A stretch of 64,000 nucleotides of DNA from Marimonas lutisalis. GTDB taxonomy: Bacteria; Pseudomonadota; Alphaproteobacteria; Rhodobacterales; Rhodobacteraceae. The notes under the pieces are model-generated. The model worked only from the letters and a program-made list of their open reading frames with translations. It ran no database searches and was not told the DNA's origin. The translations under genes and the position numbers were made by a program. Below are positions 16,331 to 25,409 of this stretch, piece after piece; position 1 is the stretch's first letter, and each line of letters starts with the position of its first letter. The stretch covers positions 952,952 to 1,016,951 of the forward strand of contig NZ_SKCI01000001.1 in the NCBI RefSeq assembly GCF_005434965.1. The letters are read 5' to 3'.

Positions 16331-17236
16331 ATGGGAGAGGTTCCGTCAGCGCGCCCCGTGATCGGGGTCATGTGGATGATCGTCACGGGCGTCCTGTTCG
16401 TGGGCGTCACGGCGGTGGTCAAGGTGCTGGGCACCCGAATCCCCGCGCCCGAGGCGGCGTTCCTGCGCTACGCGATGGGCCTGATATTCCTGATCCCGAT
16501 GATCCGGCCAATGCTGCGGGTGCGGCTGAGCGCACGGCAGCTCAAGATCTTTTCGGTGCGCGGTATCGCCCATACGGCGGGTGTGTCGCTGTGGTTCTTT
16601 GCCATGGCGCGCATTCCGATCGCCGATGTCACCGCGATGAACTATCTCTCGCCGGTCTATGTCACGCTGGGGGCGGCGCTGTTCCTGGGCGAAGCCCTGC
16701 ACCTGCGGCGCATCCTCGCGGTGGTGGCCGCGCTGGTGGGCGCGCTGATTATCCTGCGCCCGGGGTTTCGCGAAATCGGGCCGGGGCACCTGGCGATGCT
16801 GATCGCGGCGGTGTTCTTTGCCGTTTCCTACCTGACGGCCAAGCGGATGGCCGATGAAACCGGCGCGGCGGTGACGGTGACGATGCTGTCGATCACGGTG
16901 ACGATCGGGCTGGCGCCGCTGGCGATCGCCAACTGGGTGACCCCCACGCTGCACGAGCTTCTCTTGCTGCTGGGCGTGGCCTTTCTGGCCACGACGGGGC
17001 ATTACACCATGTCGCTCGCGCTGGAGGCGGCGCCGGTGACGGTAACCCAGCCGGTGGGCTTCCTCCAACTGGTCTGGGCGGTGCTCCTGGGGGCTTTCGT
17101 CTTCGGCGAAGGGGTGGACATCTGGGTGATCATCGGCGGGCTGGTGATCGTCGGGGCAATCTCCTTCATGACCTGGCGCGAGGCGATGCTGAAGCGGCGC
17201 CTGCGCACGCCGGTGGTGCCGGCGACCAAGTTCTGA
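16331..17236 (+). CDS. DMT-superfamily (EamA/RhaT) transporter
   Basis: 301 aa from the ATG at 16331; the upstream sequence has no strong ribosome site. Ten hydrophobic helices in two EamA repeats are seen: MWMIVTGVLFVGVTAVVKVLG ... EAAFLRYAMGLIFLIPM in the first, LAMLIAAVFFAVSYLTAKRMADETGA in the second, ending IWVIIGGLVIVGAISFMTWRE. Such proteins export metabolites or amino acids; specificity is not predictable. It is convergent with choV, with paired palindromes in between. Confidence 0.88.
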   Translation: MGEVPSARPVIGVMWMIVTGVLFVGVTAVVKVLGTRIPAPEAAFLRYAMGLIFLIPMIRPMLRVRLSARQLKIFSVRGIAHTAGVSLWFFAMARIPIADVTAMNYLSPVYVTLGAALFLGEALHLRRILAVVAALVGALIILRPGFREIGPGHLAMLIAAVFFAVSYLTAKRMADETGAAVTVTMLSITVTIGLAPLAIANWVTPTLHELLLLLGVAFLATTGHYTMSLALEAAPVTVTQPVGFLQLVWAVLLGAFVFGEGVDIWVIIGGLVIVGAISFMTWREAMLKRRLRTPVVPATKF

Positions 17237-17243
17237 GCGGGGA

Positions 17244-17286
17244 ACGCGGCCGCGCGGCCGCGTCGGGCGCCCGCGCGCGCGGGCGC
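17244..17286. terminator. Paired perfect palindromes, copy B (between DMT transporter and choV)
   Basis: Two perfect 20-base palindromes: 17244-17263 (ACGC, core GGCCGCGCGGCC) and 17267-17286 (GCGC outer arms around CCGCGCGCGCGG), three bases apart. They occupy the gap between convergent stop codons (17236 and 17292). The geometry is the same as in copy A; the second palindrome has a different core. Confidence 0.55.
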
Positions 17287-17291
17287 TCACC

Positions 17292-18314
17292 TCAGCCGCG
17301 CGGGTCGAGCAGTTTGGCCAGCACGCCGTCCTTGGTGACCTGGCCGATGATCCGGCCGCCTTCGGCCACGCCTACCGGCGCGCCGGAATGGCCGACCTTG
17401 TCCATCACCGTGCGGATATCGGTGTCGGGCGGCACGGTGACCTGCGGCGTGCCCGTCACGGCCTCCATCACGTCGCGCGCGCAGAGCACGCCCAGCGGGT
17501 TCATGTGGGCGACGAAATCGGCGACGTAATCGTTGGCGGGGTTCGAGAAGATCTCCTGCGGGGTGCCGCATTGCACGATCCGCCCGCCATCCATGATGGC
17601 GATGCGGTTGCCGATCTTGAACGCCTCGTCGAGGTCGTGGCTGACGAAGATGATCGTGCGCTTGAGGGTTTGCTGCAGGTCCAGCAATTCGTCCTGCAGG
17701 CGCGTGCGAATGAGCGGATCGAGCGCCGAATAGGGCTCGTCCATCAGGAGGATCGGCGCGTCAGTGGCAAAGGCGCGGGCAAGGCCCACGCGCTGCTGCA
17801 TCCCGCCCGAGAGATCGCCGACCTTGCGCTCGGCCCAGTCCGCGAGGCCGACGATTTCGAGCTGGCGGTCGACCTTTTCGCGCCGGTCATCGGCGCTCAT
17901 CCCGCCCAGTTCCAGGCCAAGGCCCACGTTTTCGCGCACCGTGCGCCAGGGCAGCAGGCCAAAGGCCTGGAACACCATGGCGATCTGGCTCAGCCGCATC
18001 TCGCGCAGGGTGCGGGCATCGGCATGGGTGATGTCGACCATCTGATCGCCGCGGCGCACGCTGACCTGCCCGCGCACCACCGGGTTGAGCCCGTTGACCG
18101 CGCGCAGGAGCGTGGATTTGCCCGAGCCCGAAAGCCCCATCAGCACCAGGATCTCGCCTTCCTCGACCTCGAGTACGCAGTCATGCACGCCCAGCACCTG
18201 GCCGGTGCGGGTCTGGATCTCCTCGCGCTCAAGCCCCTGGTCCATCAGGGGCAGGGCGGATTCGGACCTGTCGCCGAAGACGATGGACACCTTGTCGAAA
18301 ACAACGGCCTTCAT
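17292..18314 (-). CDS. choV: Choline/betaine ABC transporter ATP-binding protein ChoV
   Basis: 340 aa. It is a quaternary-amine ABC ATPase (ProV/OpuAA type): Walker A GLSGSGKST, Q-loop MVFQAFGLLPWRTV, signature LSGGMQQRVGLARA, Walker B ILLMDEPYSALDP, and H-loop VSHDLDEAFKIGNR. The C-terminal about 70 residues are CBS-like (VTVPPDTDIRTVMDKVGHSGAPVGVAEGGRIIGQVTKDGVLAKL). It powers choline uptake with ChoW and ChoX. The start codon overlaps the choW stop by four bases (ATGA), indicating translational coupling. Confidence 0.92.
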   Translation of the reverse strand: MKAVVFDKVSIVFGDRSESALPLMDQGLEREEIQTRTGQVLGVHDCVLEVEEGEILVLMGLSGSGKSTLLRAVNGLNPVVRGQVSVRRGDQMVDITHADARTLREMRLSQIAMVFQAFGLLPWRTVRENVGLGLELGGMSADDRREKVDRQLEIVGLADWAERKVGDLSGGMQQRVGLARAFATDAPILLMDEPYSALDPLIRTRLQDELLDLQQTLKRTIIFVSHDLDEAFKIGNRIAIMDGGRIVQCGTPQEIFSNPANDYVADFVAHMNPLGVLCARDVMEAVTGTPQVTVPPDTDIRTVMDKVGHSGAPVGVAEGGRIIGQVTKDGVLAKLLDPRG

Positions 18315-19144
18315 TTGCGGTCGATCCTCAGCATCCGGTCCAGCATGATGGCGACCACCACGATGATGATCCCCGATTCAAAACCCAGCGCCGTGTTGAC
18401 CGAGTTGAGCGCGCGCACCACCGGCACGCCCAACCCGTCGGCGCCCACCAGCGCGGCGATCACCACCATCGAGAGCGACAGCATGATCGTCTGGTTGAGC
18501 CCGGTCATGATCTGCGGCAGGGCATAGGGCAGCTCGACCTTCCACAAGAGCTGCCGTGGCGTGGCGCCGAAGGCCTGCGCCGCCTCGATCAGCGGTTGCG
18601 GGGTCGAGACGATGCCCAGATGCGTGAGCCGTATCGGCGCGGGCAGCACGAAGATCACCGTGGCGATGAGCCCCGGCACCATGCCGATGCCGAAAAAGAC
18701 GATCGCCGGGATCAGGTAGACGAAGGTGGGCAGTGTCTGCATCAGGTCGAGCACCGGGCGCATCGCGGCATAGAGCCGGGGCCGGTGCGCCGCGGCGATG
18801 CCGATGGGCACGCCCACCGCCATGCAGACCACGCAGGCCGACAGCACCAGGGTCAGGCTCTCGGTGGTCTCCTCCCAGTAGCCCTGGTTGAGGATGAAAA
18901 GAAAGCCCAAGCCTACCAGGAGCGGGACCTTCCACCCCCGCTGCAGCACCCAGGTGAGCGCCACGAAGCCAGCCACGACCACCAGTTCGGGCGGGGATTG
19001 CAGCACCCACAGGATGCCATCGATCAGCAGCTCCATCGCGAAGGACAGCCAGTCGAAGAACGGCTCGCCGGTTTCCTGCAGCCAGTCGAAGGCGTCCCTG
19101 GCGAGTTTGCCGACCGGGATCTTGTTATCTGTCAGCCAGTTCAT
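18311..19144 (-). CDS. choW: Choline ABC transporter permease ChoW
   Basis: 277 aa. It is a ProW-type permease with about six to seven helices. The conserved binding-protein-dependent permease loop is visible in ...EAAQAFGATPRQLLWKVELPYALPQIMTGLNQTIMLSLSMVVIAALVGADGLG. The N-terminus (MNWLTDNKIPVGKLARDAFDWLQ) matches ChoW/OpuAB leaders. It is the middle gene of choXWV, 49 bases after choX. It forms the inner-membrane channel for choline. Confidence 0.92.
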   Translation of the reverse strand: MNWLTDNKIPVGKLARDAFDWLQETGEPFFDWLSFAMELLIDGILWVLQSPPELVVVAGFVALTWVLQRGWKVPLLVGLGFLFILNQGYWEETTESLTLVLSACVVCMAVGVPIGIAAAHRPRLYAAMRPVLDLMQTLPTFVYLIPAIVFFGIGMVPGLIATVIFVLPAPIRLTHLGIVSTPQPLIEAAQAFGATPRQLLWKVELPYALPQIMTGLNQTIMLSLSMVVIAALVGADGLGVPVVRALNSVNTALGFESGIIIVVVAIMLDRMLRIDRK

Positions 19145-19193
19145 TGCCGGGTCTTACGGGTGCGGCGGACGTGATGCGCCCGCCGCATGTTCC

Positions 19194-20135
19194 TTACATG
19201 CCCAGCGCGGCGTTCACCGCGGCCACGGCATCGCCACCATCCATGGTGGTCACGCCGTCAAGCCAGGCTTGCCACGCGTCCGGGTTGGCCTTGAGCCAGG
19301 CCGCGGCGGCATCCTCGGGGGCCTCGCCATCGTTCAGGATCGCGCCCATGATCTCGTTTTCCATGGCCAGCGTGAACTTGAGGTTGCCCAGAAGGGCGCC
19401 GACGTTCTTGCACTCTTCCACATAGCCCGCACGTGTGTTGGTATAGACCGTGGCGCCGCCCAGGTTGGGGCCGAACCAGTCATCGCCGCCGGTCAGGTAG
19501 GTGAGATCGAAATTGGCGTTCATCGGGTGCGGCTCCCAGCCGAGAAAGACCACCGGCTCGCCCTTCTTGGTGGCGCGCTCGACCTGGGCCAGCATGCCCT
19601 GTTCCGAAGATTCCTTCACCTCGAAGCCCTTCAGGCCAAAGGCATCCTCGGCGATCATGTCCATGATCAGGCGGTTGCCGTCATTGCCGGGCTCGATGCC
19701 ATATATCGTGCTGTCGAGCGCCTCGGCCTGGGCCGCGATATCGGCGAAATCCTTGATCCCCATCTCGGCGCCCTTGGCATTGGTGGCCAGCGTGTATTTC
19801 GCGCCTTCCAGGTTCTCGCGCACGGTGTCGACGGTGCCTGCTTCGCGGTAGGGGGCGATATCGGCCTCCATCGTGGGCATCCAGTTGCCCAGGAAGACGT
19901 CGACATCGCCTTCGGCCATGGCGGTATAGGTCACCGGCACCGAGAGCACCTTGACGTCGGTCTCGTATCCCAGCGCCTTCAGCACGGTGGTGGTGGCCGC
20001 CGTGGTCGCGGTGATGTCGGTCCAGCCGACGTCGGAAAAGGTGACCGTGCCGCAGGCCGAATGGCTGCCGGCCAGCGCCGGCGCGGCTGCCATCGTGGCA
20101 ATCGCGAGGGCGGAAAGGGTGGTCTTGATGGTCAT
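19194..20135 (-). CDS. choX: Choline ABC transporter substrate-binding protein ChoX
   Basis: 313 aa with GGGAGATCCCGAA before the ATG. There is a signal peptide (MTIKTTLSALAIATMAAAPALAGSHSA). The mature part follows the ChoX/OpuAC fold: VTFSDVGWTDITATTAATTTVLKALGYETDVK, DVFLGNWMPTMEADIAPY, EPVVFLGWEPHPMNANFDLTYLTGGDDWFGPNLGGATVYT. The Trp/Tyr residues in these segments are those that box the trimethylammonium group in the family. It is periplasmic and first in its operon, divergent from betI over a BetI-type operator. Confidence 0.92.
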   Translation of the reverse strand: MTIKTTLSALAIATMAAAPALAGSHSACGTVTFSDVGWTDITATTAATTTVLKALGYETDVKVLSVPVTYTAMAEGDVDVFLGNWMPTMEADIAPYREAGTVDTVRENLEGAKYTLATNAKGAEMGIKDFADIAAQAEALDSTIYGIEPGNDGNRLIMDMIAEDAFGLKGFEVKESSEQGMLAQVERATKKGEPVVFLGWEPHPMNANFDLTYLTGGDDWFGPNLGGATVYTNTRAGYVEECKNVGALLGNLKFTLAMENEIMGAILNDGEAPEDAAAAWLKANPDAWQAWLDGVTTMDGGDAVAAVNAALGM

Positions 20136-20160
20136 TTCGGGATCTCCCTGATTTTTCTTG

Positions 20161-20174
20161 ATTGACGAGTCAAT
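20161..20174. promoter_or_regulatory. BetI operator between choX and betI
   Basis: ATTGACGAGTCAAT is a perfect palindrome (6-base arms, 2-base centre) in the 83-base divergent gap. It resembles the ATTGA..TCAAT boxes known for BetI in enterobacteria. It is 26 bases upstream of choX and 45 bases upstream of betI, so one site could repress both directions until choline is present. Confidence 0.7.
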
Positions 20175-20218
20175 AAAAACGACACAAGCTTTTTGGGCAC
20201 AGCGAAGTGGACCGCGCG

Positions 20219-20803
20219 ATGCCCAAGCTTGGGATGGAGCCTATCCGACGTGAGGCTCTGGTAAAAGCCACGATTGCCGAGATCGGCGAACACGGCACGC
20301 TCGACGTGACCGTGAGCCAGATCGCGCGCCGGGCCGGCATGTCGAGCGCACTGGCGCATCACTATTTCGGCGGCAAGGAGCAGATCTTCGTGGCCGCCAT
20401 GCGGTATACGATGGGCGTCTATGCCGCCGAAGTGCGCGGCGCGCTGGCCATGGCCGACACGCCCGCTGAACGGGTCGAGGCGATCGTGCGCGCCTCGTTC
20501 AGCCCACGCAACTTCCGTGCCGAAACGGTTGCGGCCTGGATGAATTTCTACGTGCTGGCCCAGACCTCGGACCAGGCGCGGCGGCTGCTGAACGTCTATC
20601 ACCGGCGGCTGCGCTCGAACCTGTGTCACGCGCTGCGCCTGGTGACCGGCGCGCGGGCCTGCGACGTGTCCGAACGCGTCGCCGCCCTGATCGACGGGGT
20701 CTACCTGCGCCAGAGCCTGGGACAGGGAACGCCGGACGGGGCCGGGGCGGTGGCCCAGGTCATGGGCTATGTCACGCTCGAACTGGAACAGGGATTATCA
20801 TGA
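20219..20803 (+). CDS. betI: Choline-responsive TetR-family repressor BetI
   Basis: 194 aa from the ATG at 20219, which gives the standard BetI opening MPKLGMEPIRR; an in-frame GTG at 20207 is possible. The TetR helix-turn-helix is at residues about 10-60 (ALVKATIAEIGEHGTLDVTVSQIARRAGMSSALAHHYFGGKEQIFVAAMR), followed by an all-helical ligand domain with WMNFYVLAQTSDQARRLLNVYHRRL. It represses choline uptake and oxidation genes. The stop codon overlaps the betC start (ATGA). Confidence 0.93.
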   Translation: MPKLGMEPIRREALVKATIAEIGEHGTLDVTVSQIARRAGMSSALAHHYFGGKEQIFVAAMRYTMGVYAAEVRGALAMADTPAERVEAIVRASFSPRNFRAETVAAWMNFYVLAQTSDQARRLLNVYHRRLRSNLCHALRLVTGARACDVSERVAALIDGVYLRQSLGQGTPDGAGAVAQVMGYVTLELEQGLS

Positions 20804-22311
20804 GCAAACCCAACATCCTGATCTTCATGGTCGACCAGCTGAACGGCACGCTGTTTCCCGACGGACCGGCCGACTGGCTGCATGCGCCCAACCTGCGCAA
20901 ACTGTCTGACCGCTCGACGCGGTTCGTGAATGCCTATACCGCCTCGCCGCTTTGTGCGCCGGGGCGCGCGGCATTCATGTCGGGGCAACTGCCCAGCCAG
21001 AACGGCGTTTACGACAACGCGGCCGAGTTCGCCTCGTCCATCCCGACCTATGCCCACCACCTGCGCCGGGCGGGCTATCGGACCTGCCTGTCGGGCAAGA
21101 TGCATTTCGTCGGCCCCGATCAGCTGCACGGCTTCGAGGAACGGCTGACCACCGATATCTACCCGCCCGATTTCGGCTGGACGCCCGATTACCGCAAGCC
21201 GGGCGAACGGATCGAGTGGTGGTATCACAACATGGGCTCGGTCACCGGCGCGGGCGTGGCCGAGATCACCAACCAGCTGGAATACGATGACGAGGTCGCC
21301 TATCACGCGCGTGCCAAGGTTTACGACCTGGCCCGCGGGTTGGACGAGCGGCCCTGGATGCTGACCGTCAGCTTCACCCATCCGCACGACCCTTACGTCG
21401 CGCGGCGCAAATGCTGGGATTTATATCGCGATTGCAAGCATTTGGCGCCCGAAGTTCCGGCGATCCCCTATGACGATCTCGACCCGCATTCGCAGCGCAT
21501 CTTCGATGCCAACGACTGGCGCAGCTACGACATCACCGACGAGGATATCGCGCGCTCCCGCCGGGCGTATTTCGCCAACATTTCCTATATCGACGACAAG
21601 ATCGGCGAGGTGCTCGAGGCGCTTGATGCGACCCGGCAGGAGGCGATCATCCTCTTTGTTTCCGATCACGGCGACATGCTGGGCGAGCGGGGATTGTGGT
21701 TCAAGATGTCCTTCTTCGAGGGTTCTGCCCGCGTGCCGCTGATGATCGCGGCCCCCGGCGTGATGAACCCGGGCCGCGTGGCCGAGCCGGTCTCGAACAT
21801 CGACATCTGCCCGACCCTGTGCGAGCTGGCGGGCGTGTCCATGGACGAGGTCATGCCCTGGACCACCGGCGAAAGCCTGGTGCCGCTGGGGCAGGGCCGT
21901 GTCCGCCGCACGCCGGTGGCGATGGAATACGCCGCCGAAGCCTCTTACTCGCCGATGGTGGCCCTGCGCGCGGGGCGCTGGAAATACACCAATTGCGCGC
22001 TTGATCCCGAACAGCTCTTCGATCTTGAGACTGATCCCAACGAGCTGACCAACCTGGCCGAGGATCCGGGTCACGCCAAGGTGCTCGAACTTTTCCGGGT
22101 CGAGGCTGCAGCGCGCTGGGATCTTGAACAGTTCGACGCCGAGGTGCGCGAAAGCCAGGCCAGGCGCTGGGTGGTTTACGAGGCGCTGCGCCAGGGCGGG
22201 TATTTTCCATGGGATTACCAGCCGCTGCAGAAGGCCAGCGAACGCTACATGCGCAATCACATGGATCTCAACGTGCTGGAGGAAAACCAGCGTTTTCCGA
22301 GGGGGGAATGA
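20800..22311 (+). CDS. betC: Choline-sulfatase BetC
   Basis: 503 aa. It hydrolyses choline-O-sulfate to choline and sulfate. The sulfatase signature C-x-P-x-R is LCAPGRAAFMSGQLPSQNGVYDN, with Cys52 as the formylglycine precursor; the metal-binding segment MVDQLNGTLF is at the N-terminus and FVSDHGDMLGERGLWFKMSFFEGSARVPL is the second metal and active-site block. The C-terminal part (QFDAEVRESQARRWVVYEALRQGGYFPWDYQPLQKASERYMRN) is the choline-sulfatase-specific extension. Cytosolic, no signal peptide. It overlaps betI upstream and a GST gene downstream. Confidence 0.94.
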   Translation: MSKPNILIFMVDQLNGTLFPDGPADWLHAPNLRKLSDRSTRFVNAYTASPLCAPGRAAFMSGQLPSQNGVYDNAAEFASSIPTYAHHLRRAGYRTCLSGKMHFVGPDQLHGFEERLTTDIYPPDFGWTPDYRKPGERIEWWYHNMGSVTGAGVAEITNQLEYDDEVAYHARAKVYDLARGLDERPWMLTVSFTHPHDPYVARRKCWDLYRDCKHLAPEVPAIPYDDLDPHSQRIFDANDWRSYDITDEDIARSRRAYFANISYIDDKIGEVLEALDATRQEAIILFVSDHGDMLGERGLWFKMSFFEGSARVPLMIAAPGVMNPGRVAEPVSNIDICPTLCELAGVSMDEVMPWTTGESLVPLGQGRVRRTPVAMEYAAEASYSPMVALRAGRWKYTNCALDPEQLFDLETDPNELTNLAEDPGHAKVLELFRVEAAARWDLEQFDAEVRESQARRWVVYEALRQGGYFPWDYQPLQKASERYMRNHMDLNVLEENQRFPRGE

Positions 22312-22946
22312 TGCTCAGGGTTTATGGCCGCAACAATTCGGTGAACGTGCAGCTTGTCATGTGGACGGTGCATGAACTGGACATCCCGCACGAACGGCTC
22401 GATTTCGGCGCCGGCCATGCCTCGACCCGGTCCGAGGCATTCCTGGCGATGAACCCGATGGGCCTGGTGCCCGCGATCGAGGACGGACCGGTGGCGCTCT
22501 TTGAAAGCGCCGCGATCCTGCGCTACCTGGCCGCAAAATACGGCGAGGGCACGTTTTGGCCGGCCGATCCGGTCCTGCGCGGGCCGCTCGACAGCTGGGC
22601 GGAATGGGGCAAGAACAGCTTTGCCGCACAGGTGCTGGAGCTGTTCAAATACGACGTGCGCCAGTCACCTGCCACGCGTGATCCGGCCGATCTCGACCGG
22701 ATCACCGCCGCGCTCACGCCGCTTGCGGAAATCCTCGACACCCGGCTTCAGGGCCGCAAATGGGTCGGCGGTGACGATTTCACCTTTGCCGATATCGCCT
22801 GCGGCCACCCGCTGCACCGGTTCTTCACCATGACCTGGCCGCGCCCGGCGCTGCCCGCGCTCGAGGCCTATTACGAACGCCTGCAGGAGCGCCCGGCCTA
22901 TCGCGATCACGCCATGGTCTCCTACGAGGCGCTGCGGGCGAAATAG
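22308..22946 (+). CDS. Glutathione S-transferase family protein (first of two in the bet cluster)
   Basis: 212 aa; the ATG at 22308 (or the next codon, 22311) overlaps the betC stop. The N-terminal thioredoxin fold has MLRVYGRNNSVNVQLVMWTVHELDIPHERLDFG, with Asn/Ser at the position of the catalytic hydroxyl, MNPMGLVPAIEDG (cis-Pro) and FESAAILRYLAAKYG (the Glu-Ser glutathione gamma-Glu site). The C-terminal domain is helical (GGDDFTFADIACGHPLHRFF). Clearly a GST; the substrate is unknown. It is about 40 percent alike by eye to the next gene, suggesting duplication within the operon. Confidence 0.85.
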   Translation: MMLRVYGRNNSVNVQLVMWTVHELDIPHERLDFGAGHASTRSEAFLAMNPMGLVPAIEDGPVALFESAAILRYLAAKYGEGTFWPADPVLRGPLDSWAEWGKNSFAAQVLELFKYDVRQSPATRDPADLDRITAALTPLAEILDTRLQGRKWVGGDDFTFADIACGHPLHRFFTMTWPRPALPALEAYYERLQERPAYRDHAMVSYEALRAK

Positions 22947-22948
22947 AA

Positions 22949-23608
22949 ATGCAGGCAGCGGCGCAGGAACTGACGGTCTATGGGCGGGCCACGTCATCGA
23001 ACGTGCAGGCACTTTTGTGGGGGCTCGAAGAGCTGGAGCTTGCCTATACGCGCCTTGATTACGGCGAGGTTTACGGGGGCCTCGATACGCCTGCGTTCCG
23101 CGCGATGAACCCGCATGGCAAGATCCCGGTGCTGACAGTGGGCGACACCGCGCTTTTCGAAACCGGCGCGATTCTGCGCTACCTCGCCACCCTGCATGGA
23201 GATGATAGTTTCTGGCCCGCTGATCCGCTGGCCCGTGCGCGCACCGACATGTGGGCCGAATGGGCCAAGCATGACGTGGCCAAGGCTTTCACCGGCCCGG
23301 TCTTCTGGCGCAACACGCGCACCGCGCCCGAACGGCGCGATCCGGCCCTGATCCGCCGCAACCTCGACCGCTTCGAGGCCGAACTGGCCAAGGCCGAGCC
23401 ACGGCTGGCCCAGTCCGCCTATCTCTGCGGCGATGCGCTCACGCTGGCCGATATCCAGTTCGGCCACGTTCTCTATCGCTATTTCGACACCGAACTCGAC
23501 CGCCGGGACCTGCCCGCGCTGGCCGCCTATCACGCGCGGCTGGCCGAGCGCCCGGCCTATCGCAAGACGGTCATGGTTTCTTATGACGAGCTGAGGAATA
23601 CCTTCTGA
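22949..23608 (+). CDS. Glutathione S-transferase family protein (second of two in the bet cluster)
   Basis: 219 aa, starting two bases after the previous stop and overlapping the betA start by one base (TGATG). The layout is the same as its neighbour: [46 protein letters not shown] with cis-Pro, [15 protein letters not shown] (here Glu-Thr replaces Glu-Ser), then a helical domain with [20 protein letters not shown]. Its tight packing between betC and betA argues for a role tied to choline metabolism, perhaps detoxifying betaine aldehyde or a reactive by-product; that is inference. Confidence 0.85.
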   Translation: MQAAAQELTVYGRATSSNVQALLWGLEELELAYTRLDYGEVYGGLDTPAFRAMNPHGKIPVLTVGDTALFETGAILRYLATLHGDDSFWPADPLARARTDMWAEWAKHDVAKAFTGPVFWRNTRTAPERRDPALIRRNLDRFEAELAKAEPRLAQSAYLCGDALTLADIQFGHVLYRYFDTELDRRDLPALAAYHARLAERPAYRKTVMVSYDELRNTF

Positions 23609-25266
23609 TGCAGGCCGATTACGTCATCGTCGGCGCGGGCTCTGCCGGCTGCGCCATGGCTTACCGCCTGGCCGAGGCCGGGCGCCGCGTCATCGTCATC
23701 GAACATGGCGGCACGGATGCTGGGCCCTTCATCCAGATGCCCGCGGCGCTTTCCTACCCGATGAACATGTCCCGCTATGACTGGGGCTACATGACCGAAC
23801 CCGAACCGGGCCTCGGTGGCCGCCGCCTAGTGGCGCCGCGCGGCAAGGTGATCGGCGGATCGAGCTCGATCAACGGCATGGTTTATGTACGCGGCCATGC
23901 CCGCGATTTCGACCACTGGGCCGATGCGGGGGCGGCGGGCTGGGCCTATGCCGACGTTTTGCCCTATTTCAAGCGGATGGAGAGCTGGGACGATGGCGGC
24001 CATGGCGGCGATCCAGCCTGGCGCGGTTCGGATGGCCCGCTGCATGTTAGCCGCGGGCCCCGCCGCAACCCGCTCTACCATGCCTTCGTTCAGGCCGGCG
24101 CACAGGCGGGATACCAGACCACCGACGACTATAACGGCGAAAAGCAGGAAGGCTTCGGCCCGTTCGAGCAGACCGTCTGGAAGGGGCGGCGCTGGTCGGC
24201 GGCCAATGCCTATCTGAAACCGGCGCTGAAAACCGGGCGCGTCAGCGTTGTGCGCGGCCTGGCCACGCGGATCGTGATCGAGCAGGGCCGGGCCACTGGT
24301 GTCGAGATCGCCCGCGGCGCGACGCGCGAGATCGTCTCGGCCAGCGCAGAGGTGATCGTCGCCGCCTCGGCCTTCAATTCGCCGAAACTCCTAATGCTGT
24401 CGGGCATCGGCCCGGCCGCGCATCTGGCCGAGCACGGCATCGACGTGATCGCCGACCGCCCCGGCGTGGGCCAGAACCTGCAGGACCACCTGGAGGTCTA
24501 TTTCCAGATGGCCGCCAGCCAGCCGGTCACGCTCTACAAGCACTGGAATCTGGTGTCCAAGGCGTTGATTGGCGCGCAATGGATGTTCACCGGCACCGGG
24601 CTGGGGGCGTCGAACAATTTCGAATCCTGCGGCTTCATCCGCTCGCGCGCGGGCGTGGAATATCCCGACATCCAGTTCCATTTCCTGCCCTTCGCCGTGC
24701 GCTATGATGGTCGCGCCGCCGCCGAAGGCCACGGTTTCCAGGCCCATGTCGGGCCGATGCGCTCACCCTCGCGCGGGGCCGTCACCCTCAAATCCGCCGA
24801 CCCGGCCGAGGCGCCGCGCATCTTCTTCAACTACATGAGCACCGAGCAGGACTGGGTGGATTTCCGGCAATGCCTGCGGCTGACGCGCGAAATCTTTGCC
24901 CAGGAGGCGTTCAAACCCTTCGTCAAGCACGAGATCCAGCCCGGCGCCGACAAGGTGACGGACGACCAGCTTGATGCCTTCATCCGAGAGCACGCCGAAA
25001 GTGCCTATCACCCCTGCGGCACCTGCCGGATGGGGCGCGCGGATGATCCGATGGCGGTGGTTGATCCCGACACGAGGGTGATCGGCGTCGACGGGCTGCG
25101 CGTGGCCGACAGCTCGATCTTCCCGCGCATCACCAACGGCAACCTCAACGGTCCCTCGATCATGGTGGGTGAAAAGGCCGCCGATCACATCCTTGGCCGC
25201 ACGCCGCTGCCGGCCGCCAATGACCGGCCCTGGATTCATCCCGACTGGCAGACCGCGCAGCGCTGA
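23608..25266 (+). CDS. betA: GMC oxidoreductase, choline dehydrogenase BetA
   Basis: 552 aa, the family length. The FAD-binding Rossmann motif is [25 protein letters not shown] signature 1 lies in [27 protein letters not shown] and signature 2 in [22 protein letters not shown]. The active-site His region is [23 protein letters not shown], and the C-terminus ([22 protein letters not shown]) is the BetA-typical ending. It oxidises choline to betaine aldehyde at the inner membrane. No betB (betaine aldehyde dehydrogenase) lies in this operon, so that step must be encoded elsewhere or done by BetA itself, which can catalyse both steps. Other GMC alcohol dehydrogenases are the main alternative. 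Confidence 0.85.
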   Translation: MQADYVIVGAGSAGCAMAYRLAEAGRRVIVIEHGGTDAGPFIQMPAALSYPMNMSRYDWGYMTEPEPGLGGRRLVAPRGKVIGGSSSINGMVYVRGHARDFDHWADAGAAGWAYADVLPYFKRMESWDDGGHGGDPAWRGSDGPLHVSRGPRRNPLYHAFVQAGAQAGYQTTDDYNGEKQEGFGPFEQTVWKGRRWSAANAYLKPALKTGRVSVVRGLATRIVIEQGRATGVEIARGATREIVSASAEVIVAASAFNSPKLLMLSGIGPAAHLAEHGIDVIADRPGVGQNLQDHLEVYFQMAASQPVTLYKHWNLVSKALIGAQWMFTGTGLGASNNFESCGFIRSRAGVEYPDIQFHFLPFAVRYDGRAAAEGHGFQAHVGPMRSPSRGAVTLKSADPAEAPRIFFNYMSTEQDWVDFRQCLRLTREIFAQEAFKPFVKHEIQPGADKVTDDQLDAFIREHAESAYHPCGTCRMGRADDPMAVVDPDTRVIGVDGLRVADSSIFPRITNGNLNGPSIMVGEKAADHILGRTPLPAANDRPWIHPDWQTAQR

Positions 25267-25295
25267 CCGGCCGCGCCAGCCGCCGGGCAGGGGCG

Positions 25296-25340
25296 GGCGG
25301 GGCCGCGCGGCCCCGCCGCACGAGGGCGCGCGCCCTCGTG
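25296..25340. terminator. Paired perfect palindromes, copy C (after betA)
   Basis: Two perfect 22-base palindromes, one base apart: 25296-25317 (core GGCCGCGCGGCC) and 25319-25340 (core GGGCGCGCGCCC). They have the same design as copies A and B but lie between co-directional genes (betA and the amidohydrolase), 29 bases after the betA stop. They probably end the bet transcript. Confidence 0.55.
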
Positions 25341-25409
25341 TCCCCGACGCGACGAAACATTTGTCGCGGCCGGGGCAGGGGCCTAGGCTGCAGGAAACGG
25401 AGGCAGCGC

